From a virus: 64,000 bases of DNA. Location: the IMG/VR virus record IMGVR_UViG_3300021197_001752, positions 1 through 64,000 of that record; one strand, given 5' to 3'. The position numbers and the translations under genes are program-made. Below the pieces are notes generated by a model. It was given only the letters and a program-made list of their open reading frames with translations. It was not told where the DNA came from and searched no databases. Each line of letters opens with the position of its first letter. The stretch's first letter is position 1. Positions 7,303 through 14,237 of this stretch are shown here, one piece after another.

Positions 7303-7832
7303 AATCCTAAATCCTCATATGGTATTCCAAGCTCGTCAGCTTTAGCTCTTGCCTTGATCTTCCAAGCCTCTTTGGTTGAAGGAATATCACCGACGCCTTT
7401 TATATTTAGTTTGCTAACATCAAAGACGACTATTTCGTGACCCGAGTGGGCACCATCAAAGCCTTTCTCTGTAAAGTATTTTGTTAATGCTGCTGATCTT
7501 TCAGGGTCATTTGCTTTTGGCGGGAAGCTTACACCCGCTTGTTTCAAGTCGCTTATGTGATCATTGAAGTTGGCTACGTTCTCTAGGCTGTGTTCTACTT
7601 CTAGGACAACTGGGTCTCCACCAAATCTCTTGGCATTTTCTTCTGCATAGCTCATGGCCATGTCACTATCGATCGATAAGTAAATACCCCTACCTAAGTT
7701 ACCACTATCTCTCCTGCCTGCCTTACTGTCATCAAATTTATCAAACACCTCAGTGGTGCCATGATATAAAGTATCTGGTAGGAACTTTGATTCCTTCAGA
7801 TACTTCCGCCACTCTGTTAGCAGTTGTTTCAT
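7299..7832 (-). CDS. Class A leader + ADP-ribosyltransferase-like domain (177 aa)
   Basis: The leader MKQLLTEWRKYLKE ends L-K-E. The remainder carries the three landmarks of an H-Y-E type ADP-ribosyltransferase: LYHGT at 22-26, GRGIYLS at 47-53 followed by an A-x-x-YAEE helix, and HEIVVFD at 132-138 with Glu133 as the catalytic acid candidate. Such enzymes transfer ADP-ribose from NAD to proteins. T4 packages its ADP-ribosyltransferase Alt in the head and injects it to modify host RNA polymerase; the leader suggests the same logic here (inference). Start and stop overlap neighbours as ATGA. The target is unknown. Confidence 0.75.
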   Translation of the reverse strand: MKQLLTEWRKYLKESKFLPDTLYHGTTEVFDKFDDSKAGRRDSGNLGRGIYLSIDSDMAMSYAEENAKRFGGDPVVLEVEHSLENVANFNDHISDLKQAGVSFPPKANDPERSAALTKYFTEKGFDGAHSGHEIVVFDVSKLNIKGVGDIPSTKEAWKIKARAKADELGIPYEDLGL

Positions 7833-8452
7833 TCTTCTAATTTACCTGCCGCACGCAAAGCGTCTAATGTTGGAGTTGAGCCCTTGCTGTATAAATAAGC
7901 TGTGGGTTGGGATGACCAGCCGTACTCCTTATCAAGGTTATTCTTTCTTGCCCACCTAATTGAAGATGATTGCTCGCAGTCATCAGATTCATCGTCAGGG
8001 GTAACCTTCTCAAAATCACGATTGGTAATGTCTAGTTGTTTAGCCTCTACATCTTTTCGTTTCCGCATATAATAATCCCATACTTGATAGGCATCTCTAG
8101 AAACGCTGCCTCGGTCAGCAGTAAGCCCGCCGCCAAGTTCGCTAGTCAGTTCTAGCATTATGTCATATAAAAGTGGACCCCAGCCTTTTCTGGCAGATGC
8201 CTGTACGACCTGATAGCCGTCTAGACAAGGCTTCGATAGTTTTACTGAAGTCATGGACCCCCAAGGGGCATCGTCAGGTGGAGGAGGATCACCAGCGTTT
8301 GCATGGTAGAGTGTTTGACCCTCGTGCTTATAAGCCAATTGAATATCTTGTCCAATGCTAACAAGTATGCTTGATCCTTCAGGGAGATCTTTTATAGTCT
8401 TCATCCCTTCGGACAATAAATACTTTCGCCACTCTGTTAGTATTTCTTTCAT
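7829..8452 (-). CDS. Class A leader protein with GNAT-like core, paralogue of the gene at 6240-6911 (207 aa)
   Basis: The ATG at 8452 is chosen over a longer frame start at 8509: it has AGGA just upstream, overlaps the previous stop as ATGA, and yields the leader MKEILTEWRKYLLSE. The body shares with the 6240-6911 protein the series ARKGWGPLLYDIM, LGGGLTADRGSVS, YQVWDYYMRKRKDV, DDCEQ and the terminal YSKGST-T-AL. A Pro-rich insert (DPPPPDDAPWG) lies before the core. Acetyltransferase activity is possible but unproven. Confidence 0.75.
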   Translation of the reverse strand: MKEILTEWRKYLLSEGMKTIKDLPEGSSILVSIGQDIQLAYKHEGQTLYHANAGDPPPPDDAPWGSMTSVKLSKPCLDGYQVVQASARKGWGPLLYDIMLELTSELGGGLTADRGSVSRDAYQVWDYYMRKRKDVEAKQLDITNRDFEKVTPDDESDDCEQSSSIRWARKNNLDKEYGWSSQPTAYLYSKGSTPTLDALRAAGKLEE

Positions 8453-8982
8453 AGTCCTATAAATATCACATCGCCTGATGATGTGTAATCCCTTGCAAGT
8501 GATTTCCACACTCTCCTGGCATCAGCCGAAGTTCCTGAGCCTATGGTGCAGTGATGTGCCCCTACAAATACACCGCCATAAGACTTGGCGTATTCTGCTG
8601 CTTGAGCGATAAATGCTTTGTATATTTCTTTGCCGTACCCTTTGCCTCGTTGTTCTGGGTTAGTGATCCAGGCATTTTCTATATCGTAAAATCTTGGTCT
8701 GAACTTAGCTGGCACTTCTTTCATTATATAATTGCCGTCTTCGTCCTGTGCCATATCTTTGGTGGTATTGTTGGCTTCAAACTTTTCTTTAGCTTTTATA
8801 AATTCTGGTGTTTCCATAAGAGCGTCAACATCTGACTGACATTCTTTAAATCTTAGGTGTTGCATCCCTTGGGCATAACCAATACCTTGAAGGTCAATAC
8901 GAAAGTATTCCGAGTCACCCTTGAGCTTGAACTTTGAGCCCTCATTTATAAACTGTCGCCACTGTTCCATAAGAAGCTTCAT
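8449..8982 (-). CDS. Class A leader + GNAT acetyltransferase-like domain (177 aa)
   Basis: Leader MKLLMEQWRQFINE ends I-N-E. The core has the GNAT acetyl-CoA loop QRGKGYGKE at 111-119 preceded by the strand ENAWITNPE, followed by a helix (IYKAFIAQAAEYAKSYGG) and a strand with VFVGAHHC. These fit motif A and part of motif B of GNAT N-acetyltransferases, which transfer acetyl groups to amines or proteins. The substrate cannot be inferred. The stop overlaps the next start as ATGA (8452/8449). Confidence 0.75.
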   Translation of the reverse strand: MKLLMEQWRQFINEGSKFKLKGDSEYFRIDLQGIGYAQGMQHLRFKECQSDVDALMETPEFIKAKEKFEANNTTKDMAQDEDGNYIMKEVPAKFRPRFYDIENAWITNPEQRGKGYGKEIYKAFIAQAAEYAKSYGGVFVGAHHCTIGSGTSADARRVWKSLARDYTSSGDVIFIGL

Positions 8983-8983
8983 A

Positions 8984-9151
8984 TTACTTTAGCTCCACTC
9001 TTTTTGATGCAAAATCTACCAATATAAATGGAAATATTGCATGAATAAGTAAGCCACCCGCACATAACATTAGCTTGGCAGAATACTTGCCAGCATGTAG
9101 TAGGTGCTGGAGGTATGTCATGTCTTGTTCTTTCAGGTGCTTTGCTAACAT
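8984..9151 (-). CDS. Short membrane protein, DUF6356-like (55 aa)
   Basis: A 55-codon gene fills the gap between its neighbours. ATG at 9151 has AGAGGA 7 bases upstream; TAA at 8986-8984 is followed by the next ATG at 8982. The product has a charged N-terminal helix (MLAKHLKEQDMTYLQHLLHAG) and one hydrophobic segment, MLCAGGLLIHAIFPFILVDF, then ASKR. The LIHAIFPF signature is what I associate with the small DUF6356 membrane family (recalled, not searched). It lacks the class A/B leader. Confidence 0.65.
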   Translation of the reverse strand: MLAKHLKEQDMTYLQHLLHAGKYSAKLMLCAGGLLIHAIFPFILVDFASKRVELK

Positions 9152-9152
9152 A

Positions 9153-9593
9153 TCATTCCTCTGGGAATTTATTTCTGTTCTGCCAGTCGTGGGACACCTT
9201 ATCCTGATCTATTGGACCGCCCTTAGCCCATGTGCGGCACGAGCGGGCTGAGTGACACTTAAAATGATGCATCCAGCAGTAGCCCAGTTCGCCATCATCA
9301 TCTGATGTTTCCCCTGGCATACAGTCTTTCATTCTTGGTGAGATGTCAAATGCAACACAATTGCCGCAGTTAGATTTTTTAGCTGCCTCTTCAGTTGTGT
9401 TCCAATACTCGGCAATATCTTTCCAGTAATCACCTGGCTCATCTACATTGAGCGGTCCATACTGAATGTGTTCTGCTTTGATGGAAGCATCCCGATTTTT
9501 AGTATTAAGTTCTAAGTCTTGCGTTGCGGGAGGACAAATATACTCCTTGGCAGTATCAACAAACTTTCTCCATTTTACGATTATCTTTTTCAT
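9153..9593 (-). CDS. Class A-like leader + cysteine-rich protein (146 aa)
   Basis: Start at 9593 is chosen (TAATG overlap with the previous stop, AAGGA upstream), giving MKKIIVKWRKFVDTAKE, a leader variant. The C-terminal half is Cys-rich: NCGNCVAF, then KDCMPGE, then LGYCWMHHFKCHSARSC-TW-KGGPI. The spaced Cys and His residues suggest a metal or Fe-S site. No catalytic motif is visible. It follows the gene for a basic protein at 9593-9907 in the same overlapping run. Confidence 0.7.
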   Translation of the reverse strand: MKKIIVKWRKFVDTAKEYICPPATQDLELNTKNRDASIKAEHIQYGPLNVDEPGDYWKDIAEYWNTTEEAAKKSNCGNCVAFDISPRMKDCMPGETSDDDGELGYCWMHHFKCHSARSCRTWAKGGPIDQDKVSHDWQNRNKFPEE

Positions 9594-9907
9594 TACCAGT
9601 CCTTGCAGGCCCAATATCTTGCTTTAAGTTTAGAACCTGGGCTTTTACAATTCATGCGGACCCTAAAGTTCTTTCTGTTTTTTGGCTTGTCTTTGTTATT
9701 TCTCATCTTAGCATCACCGAATTTAACTATTCTTTCTTTACCATCTTCGCAAGCCTTGACAACTTTTTGTTTCTTGCCGTGACCAGTCTCGCCTTTTCTA
9801 ATATATCGCTTTTTGTTGCATTTCATTTTATCTTTATCAAATTCAGCAATCACTGAGGCGATTTCTTCTTTTATAATATTTCGTATTTCGTCTTGAGATA
9901 AATTCAT
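9593..9907 (-). CDS. Class B leader + small basic protein (104 aa)
   Basis: Leader MNLSQDEIRNIIKE, ending I-K-E. The body is Lys-rich with the series KVVKACEDGKERIVKFGDAKM, then FRVRMNCKSPGSKLKARYWACKDW. The FGD..M...FR.R..C...P..K..ARYW.C..W pattern is one I recall from small proteins in phages and giant viruses, of unknown function. Start overlaps the upstream stop as ATGA (9907/9904). One of three consecutive basic, leader-bearing proteins. Confidence 0.75.
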   Translation of the reverse strand: MNLSQDEIRNIIKEEIASVIAEFDKDKMKCNKKRYIRKGETGHGKKQKVVKACEDGKERIVKFGDAKMRNNKDKPKNRKNFRVRMNCKSPGSKLKARYWACKDW

Positions 9908-10296
9908 CCTTTTTTCCCTGCCTTTGATTTTTTACCGTAGTTACCTCGTTTGCTACATGCCCCTGGTGTGGGTCTGCACTTTGGATACTTGGAACGCTTT
10001 TCGTCGCTGCCACGACCGCAAGCTTTACATTTCTTTCTGCCTGTCTTTTTGTCTTTACGGCAGGTGTTACAATCTACCCAGCCGCTCTTACTTCCTTTTT
10101 CGCCCTTGCGTCCAAACCAATCACCAAGATTCGATTCTGATCCTGGCTTGCTGGTGAGTTTACGTTTCTTACGCTTTACTTTTCTTTTCTTGCGTTTCTT
10201 CTTTTTTTTCTCGTCAAGATTCTCAGACTGTTCCGCTAGCAGTTGCTGTAACTGCTCCTGAATCATCTGTTTTAAATCAGAACGAGATAACTTCAT
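9904..10296 (-). CDS. Class B leader + highly basic Cys-containing protein (130 aa)
   Basis: Leader MKLSRSDLKQMIQE, followed by QLQQLLAEQSE. Residues about 30-50 are almost pure Lys/Arg, a strong nucleic-acid-binding signal. The C-terminal half (GWVDCNTCRKDKKTGRKKC, then KACGR, KYPKCRPTPGACSKRG) recalls a small phage family with a W-DC/CGR/YP-CRPT-AC pattern (possibly DUF6321; recalled, not searched). The six Cys residues could bind zinc. Overlaps both neighbours by 4 bases. Confidence 0.75.
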   Translation of the reverse strand: MKLSRSDLKQMIQEQLQQLLAEQSENLDEKKKKKRKKRKVKRKKRKLTSKPGSESNLGDWFGRKGEKGSKSGWVDCNTCRKDKKTGRKKCKACGRGSDEKRSKYPKCRPTPGACSKRGNYGKKSKAGKKG

Positions 10297-10562
10297 TTAT
10301 CTTTACCGCCTTCGCCCCAGTTTTTAGCACCAACTTTGCGGCACTTAACAAGTGCACCTGATGCATAAGCTGATGGCCAAACTTTATACCTTGACTTGAC
10401 CTTGTGATAACAAGCATCTCGCTTCGCCTTACGCTTAACACGTCTCTTTTTCTTTTTTGTTTTGCGGCGGCTAGAAGCTTTTCTCTTAGCTTTACGCTTT
10501 TTCTTTTCGTCTAAGATCGCTTCTCGAATAAGTTCTCTGAGGCTGTCATGTGTAAACTTCAT
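10293..10562 (-). CDS. Class B leader + basic protein with YHKVKSRYKVWPSAYASGALVKC motif (89 aa)
   Basis: Leader MKFTHDSLRELIRE. Residues 19-48 are a Lys/Arg run (KKKRKAKRKASSRRKTKKKK and continuing). The C terminus ACYHKVKSRYKVWPSAYASG, then ALVKCRKVGAKNW, is a motif I recall from many phage proteins (DUF5872-type, recalled only), function unknown. Like its two downstream neighbours it would be well suited to bind packaged DNA. Confidence 0.75.
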   Translation of the reverse strand: MKFTHDSLRELIREAILDEKKKRKAKRKASSRRKTKKKKRRVKRKAKRDACYHKVKSRYKVWPSAYASGALVKCRKVGAKNWGEGGKDK

Positions 10563-10577
10563 ATTCCTGACTCCTCA

Positions 10578-11033
10578 TTATTGTCTTGGGTTTACAACGT
10601 AGGTTCTCTGCTGACCTCCTCCAAAACTATCTGTTTTGAAGTCGTCTTTTCTCATCACTGTGATGACCTTTAGTGTATCAGGACCTTTTTGCATGTTAAG
10701 TACACCGATCACATTAAGATCAGGAACCGATTTGGCTTTGCTGACCCCTTTTATGTGAAACGCCTCATCGTTAGCTAATTCACCGTTTGCGTAATCATTT
10801 ATAATTTTACCTAATGCCATCTCTACTGTTCCGACGATCGCCTCATTAGAAATCTTCTTATCATGGCGAAATTGTCTTTCCTTGCTATGTTTGGTAGCCT
10901 GTAAATCCAGATCATCCAGATCTATAACAATTTTCAAACCACCGACTTTAGCAACATAAGCGCCGCCGCTGCCCAGGTCAGACATTTTTTCTTCGTTGAT
11001 AAAATTCTTCCAAACTGCAAATACGTTATGCAT
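10578..11033 (-). CDS. Leader-like N terminus + unknown domain (151 aa)
   Basis: Starts MHNVFAVWKNFINE, a divergent class A leader ending I-N-E. The rest has the series LKIVIDLDDLDLQATKHSKER, QFRHDKKISNEAI, then VIGVLNMQKGPDTLKVITVMRKDDF and RTYVV. The H-S-x-E-R-Q...I-S motif followed by strands loosely resembles small RelE/DUF4258-type folds, but I would not assign a function. Start overlaps the preceding gene by 8 bases with no clear ribosome-binding site. Confidence 0.65.
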   Translation of the reverse strand: MHNVFAVWKNFINEEKMSDLGSGGAYVAKVGGLKIVIDLDDLDLQATKHSKERQFRHDKKISNEAIVGTVEMALGKIINDYANGELANDEAFHIKGVSKAKSVPDLNVIGVLNMQKGPDTLKVITVMRKDDFKTDSFGGGQQRTYVVNPRQ

Positions 11034-11331
11034 TGGTGGTAACAGCCGCTCTAAGTTTCGTAGGCTCTAGATCTAGCCCGATCATATTCAGCAAAGTATC
11101 TGCAACCATTGCTTGTCTGGCAACGTTTTGTTTTTGCATGTATGCTTTAAGCTTCTCTAGAACTTTCACATCGCCGCCGTCGCCCATTATTTGCTTAAGG
11201 GCAACCTTAACCTGATTAGGTACATCAGCATCCGCTCCAGGCGCTGCCTCAGCTTCTGGCTCTTCTTGGATGTTGGTGGTGTTGATCTCTTCTTTGATCA
11301 AATCTCTGATCATGTCTTTTGTGAGCTTCAT
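11026..11331 (-). CDS. Class B leader protein, acidic linker and helical domain (101 aa)
   Basis: ATG at 11331 has a strong AAGGAG upstream and gives the leader MKLTKDMIRDLIKEE. An acidic Glu/Ala/Pro linker (NIQEEPEAEAAPGADAD) is followed by a helical domain (VKVALKQIMGDGGDVKVLEK, then a Met/Leu-rich helix). No family recognised. First of the leader-bearing genes after the RuvC gene; a small hairpin (11349-11361) sits just before its ribosome-binding site. Confidence 0.7.
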   Translation of the reverse strand: MKLTKDMIRDLIKEEINTTNIQEEPEAEAAPGADADVPNQVKVALKQIMGDGGDVKVLEKLKAYMQKQNVARQAMVADTLLNMIGLDLEPTKLRAAVTTNA

Positions 11332-11348
11332 AGTATTTCTCCTTACGG

Positions 11349-11361
11349 GACGCAAAGCGTC
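11349..11361 (-). promoter_or_regulatory. Short hairpin in the leader of the 11331 gene
   Basis: GACGC-AAA-GCGTC is a perfect 5-base-pair inverted repeat with a 3-base loop, a few bases upstream of the AAGGAG site. There is no following U-run, so it is not a typical terminator. A role in translation or RNA processing is possible but unproven. A second 13-base palindrome (11370-11382) overlaps the RuvC stop codon. Confidence 0.35.
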
Positions 11362-11377
11362 TGTTAGTAAGTAGTCA

Positions 11378-11956
11378 CTACTCTGTCAAAACTATCTTAT
11401 CTGTCAGGAAACCTTTATTGTCCTTGTTCTTCAATAAAAACTCACCAGCCCTAGCAATTACAACTGCGTCTGCTCGATCGTCTGTTCCACGTTTATAGTT
11501 TTTTCCGCCTCTAGCCATTTCATAAGGAAATGATGTCTTTTCTCTTTCTATGACCGCTTGAATGACCATCTTCTTTCTTTGTGGTCCTTTTGTGCCACGA
11601 GGGAAAGATAGCCCATATAAAGATCGAGCCGTGTTGACATTAATAAATGTTGGCTCAAGTTCCAATTCACTAAAGCATAACCAAGACACAACACCATTGA
11701 ACTTAGCCAGTTTAATAATAGTATCTGCTCTTGATCTACCAGGGACAAACCTCTTCAGTGCTGTCTCAATAAAGACATGTTCAAATTTATATTCTCCTCT
11801 CAGAGCATAAAGCTCTGACCCAACCATCTCATATTTGGTGTAGCTGTTATCTATCTTAGACAGGTCCCAGCCCTTGCAGTGCACTAAGTCACCAGTAGTC
11901 GAATCTATGACGGCAACGCCTATCATAGTGGATGAAATATCTAATCCTAGTATCAT
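11378..11956 (-). CDS. RuvC-like Holliday junction resolvase (RNase H fold)
   Basis: 192 residues with a RuvC/RNase H-like acidic set: Asp6 in MILGLDISST, Glu64 in VFIETAL, and DDRADA at 159-164 near the C terminus. This order matches RuvC-type resolvases, which cut four-way DNA junctions; T4 uses an unrelated enzyme (endonuclease VII) for this. The ATG lies only 7 bases after a near-perfect -10 element, so the mRNA would be leaderless or nearly so. There is no leader peptide of class A or B. Confidence 0.8.
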   Translation of the reverse strand: MILGLDISSTMIGVAVIDSTTGDLVHCKGWDLSKIDNSYTKYEMVGSELYALRGEYKFEHVFIETALKRFVPGRSRADTIIKLAKFNGVVSWLCFSELELEPTFINVNTARSLYGLSFPRGTKGPQRKKMVIQAVIEREKTSFPYEMARGGKNYKRGTDDRADAVVIARAGEFLLKNKDNKGFLTDKIVLTE

Positions 11957-11963
11957 ACAGACT

Positions 11964-11992
11964 ATTATATACTATTGTTATCTAAACGTCAA
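11964..11992 (-). promoter_or_regulatory. Near-consensus sigma70 promoter upstream of the RuvC-like gene
   Basis: On the minus strand TTGACG (11992-11987, five of six) is followed after exactly 17 bases by TATAAT (11969-11964, perfect). The -35 overlaps the last codons and stop of the structural gene ending at 11982. It should drive the RuvC gene and, by readthrough, the leader-protein array. It marks the boundary between virion genes and this module. Confidence 0.75.
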
Positions 11993-13076
11993 GCTTTAAT
12001 TTAAAAGTAAATCCCTGAGATTCTTCTTTTCTCACAGGGTTAGCTAACTTGGCTATTCCTATCAGGTTCTTGTCTTGATCATAAATACCGATCTTGCTTA
12101 TGAATACTTGTTTTTCCATTTGCGCACTTGATGAGCAAAAGGCTGACTCCATAGTATTCTTTATATTAACCTTGTCTGGCTCTACAAACGATGTGTTAGA
12201 CAAGTCGATTGCGTCGAACTGTTGCCCGTCAGTATAAAAGGTCGGATTCATTGAAGCATTGAGTTGACCTTCAGGAGCATGAGCAAACATAGTTACTGTG
12301 GGGATTGTATGCGTACCCTCAAAATTAATTTCTGATATGGATGAACTGGGGTGGAATGTCCCTGTACTATGGGCGGCAAAGTTAACCCAGTTAGGTGCAA
12401 ACTGACTTGCTGCTGATCCCGAGTAACAATCTGTGTTGACGCTGGAAATGTGATAACTGGCCGTCAATAGCATAAAGCCCTCATTATATAATACGACCCC
12501 AACAGTACTACCAATATTAGGTCCTTTAGTTTCTATTAGTTCACCATTACGCTTTGAATCCTCTGCTGTTGCCATCAATGAGCCAGTAAAAAAATAGTTT
12601 AATTTTACACTACCTTTTTTTATTGATGACCCAAACATTATACTGGGTATGCTAACCAGATTAACATCACTGCCCGTAAAATATGTTGCAAAGTTATGGT
12701 GCTTATTTAGGTACTCATAATAGTTTATAGTATTTTGGAGGGCTGCCATCCTCTTACGATCACCAAGCTTTTGGATTAGCTCTCTATCGACAGATGCTGA
12801 CAATGGGTAGGTGCCGTTAAAGGTGTCACCATAATCTGAAGTATTGAAAGTATTCTGTGTGGTGCTGTTCAAGACAGTGGTTGTACCATCCTTCACAGCA
12901 AATGGGAATGCACCGTTGACTGTTTCATATAGATCTACAACGCCGTCGCTGACATTTTCATTCCTGCGGTCATTGATATATGCAGATCCGCTATACAGCG
13001 TGACCTTAAACTGCGGGTGTGTTTTTAGTTGGTTATGATATACATCATCTGGACTAAACCGATGGAGATAAGACAT
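11982..13076 (-). CDS. Virion structural protein (364 aa), paralogue of the next gene upstream
   Basis: Thr/Ser-rich, beta-rich protein without an enzyme motif. Its C terminus (ISKIGIYDQDKNLIGIAKLA, then NPVRKEESQGFTFKLKLDV) aligns with that of the 13088-14224 product (ITTVGMYGANNELLAVAKLS, then EPIKKTPANELTLRVRLDY), and both contain a similar mid-region (VGVVLYNEGFMLLTAS and LVYYQAGIAVLTAS). Location at the end of the tail/baseplate run suggests a tail-associated or adhesin-type virion protein. It is the last gene before the RuvC promoter. Confidence 0.75.
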   Translation of the reverse strand: MSYLHRFSPDDVYHNQLKTHPQFKVTLYSGSAYINDRRNENVSDGVVDLYETVNGAFPFAVKDGTTTVLNSTTQNTFNTSDYGDTFNGTYPLSASVDRELIQKLGDRKRMAALQNTINYYEYLNKHHNFATYFTGSDVNLVSIPSIMFGSSIKKGSVKLNYFFTGSLMATAEDSKRNGELIETKGPNIGSTVGVVLYNEGFMLLTASYHISSVNTDCYSGSAASQFAPNWVNFAAHSTGTFHPSSSISEINFEGTHTIPTVTMFAHAPEGQLNASMNPTFYTDGQQFDAIDLSNTSFVEPDKVNIKNTMESAFCSSSAQMEKQVFISKIGIYDQDKNLIGIAKLANPVRKEESQGFTFKLKLDV

Positions 13077-13087
13077 TTTTACCCCCG

Positions 13088-14224
13088 TTAGTAGTCTAGC
13101 CTGACCCTCAACGTTAGCTCATTAGCAGGTGTCTTTTTGATAGGTTCACTGAGCTTTGCTACCGCCAGCAATTCGTTATTAGCACCATACATGCCAACTG
13201 TTGTAATGTACGAAACTGGTGTGTCTGTGGCAGTGCTCTTGACACGTAGTTGACTAGCACTTAGGTACGTTGGATTTGAGCTATAGTTAAACTCATTGGC
13301 GTTAGCACGGCAGAAGTAGACTGAGGAGTTTAGTTCTGTCGTATTGTTGAAGGAGATGTTATCTATTCTGTGATTGATAACTTTAGCAATGTTATTGAGA
13401 CTTGCTGTTACCAGCAGAGCCGTTGACCCTGTAATCGCTCCTGTAGCGAGCAGATGTGTATTGGTTGGTACAATACTGTTCTGTTTGAGAGGTGATGTAC
13501 CTGTTCCTGTGCTACCCGAATCGAATAAGGAAGCGGTGAGGACAGCTATGCCAGCCTGATAATATACTAGACCAACTGAGTTAGAAGTAGCTGTAAACGA
13601 ACCTTCGTTCTGATATAGAATTCCATATTCGCCTGCGGGCGAATTGACAAAGTAGTTAGTTCCTGCATTGAGGTCTCTAAGGTTTACCTTTTTAGCACGA
13701 GCTTTACCAGTACCTGCGTCATTGCCGCCGTCGGGCTGCGAACCTACCAGTAGGTTGCCGCTGACAAACATATCCATTTGGAATGTGCCTTTTTTGATTT
13801 CATCTTTTGTGAGTAGGCGTGAAAAGTTGACAAAGAAAACTTCTTTAAGCTTGGTGCCGCCAGTTAAGTTTCCATCCTCATCGAATTCACGAATAGCGCC
13901 AGAAGCATCATGTCCTACAAGAACTTGTGCCATCTGGTTGTAAAGATTTATTTTTTGAGTACTGAGATTTCCGCCAACTATATGTGTGCCACTAAGAGCG
14001 GAGTTGGATGAATAGCCAGCCGTCACATCAAAGATATGGTTTGCTGATGAACTGAGATAGGGATAATCATATACTGCGGTAAACATAGCGTGTGTATGTG
14101 TTTGTATGTTTTCGTTATTGTATGTTCCCGAGACGATCGTTCCTGTAATTGGAATATTTTCGTGTAACTTAGTTCTTGTGTCTACAACGTCGCTTGGTAG
14201 AAGTGTTTTAAATGTAGTCGCCAT
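13088..14224 (-). CDS. Virion structural protein (378 aa), paralogue of the 11982-13076 product
   Basis: Shares with the 364-residue neighbour the central segment ending in VLTAS and the 40-residue C-terminal domain with vGmYg...LLAVAKL...P(I/V)(K/R)K. It contains FFVNFSRLLTKDEIKKGTFQ, similar in position to SSIKKGSVKLNYFF in the neighbour. Tandem duplication followed by divergence is the simplest reading. Probable tail or baseplate-peripheral component. Confidence 0.75.
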   Translation of the reverse strand: MATTFKTLLPSDVVDTRTKLHENIPITGTIVSGTYNNENIQTHTHAMFTAVYDYPYLSSSANHIFDVTAGYSSNSALSGTHIVGGNLSTQKINLYNQMAQVLVGHDASGAIREFDEDGNLTGGTKLKEVFFVNFSRLLTKDEIKKGTFQMDMFVSGNLLVGSQPDGGNDAGTGKARAKKVNLRDLNAGTNYFVNSPAGEYGILYQNEGSFTATSNSVGLVYYQAGIAVLTASLFDSGSTGTGTSPLKQNSIVPTNTHLLATGAITGSTALLVTASLNNIAKVINHRIDNISFNNTTELNSSVYFCRANANEFNYSSNPTYLSASQLRVKSTATDTPVSYITTVGMYGANNELLAVAKLSEPIKKTPANELTLRVRLDY

Positions 14225-14237
14225 AACTTATCCCTTA

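Noticed and set aside
8453-8509. 19-codon N-terminal extension of the 7829-8452 gene
   Set aside because: It lies inside the preceding gene, while the inner ATG has a ribosome-binding site, an ATGA overlap and yields the conserved leader.
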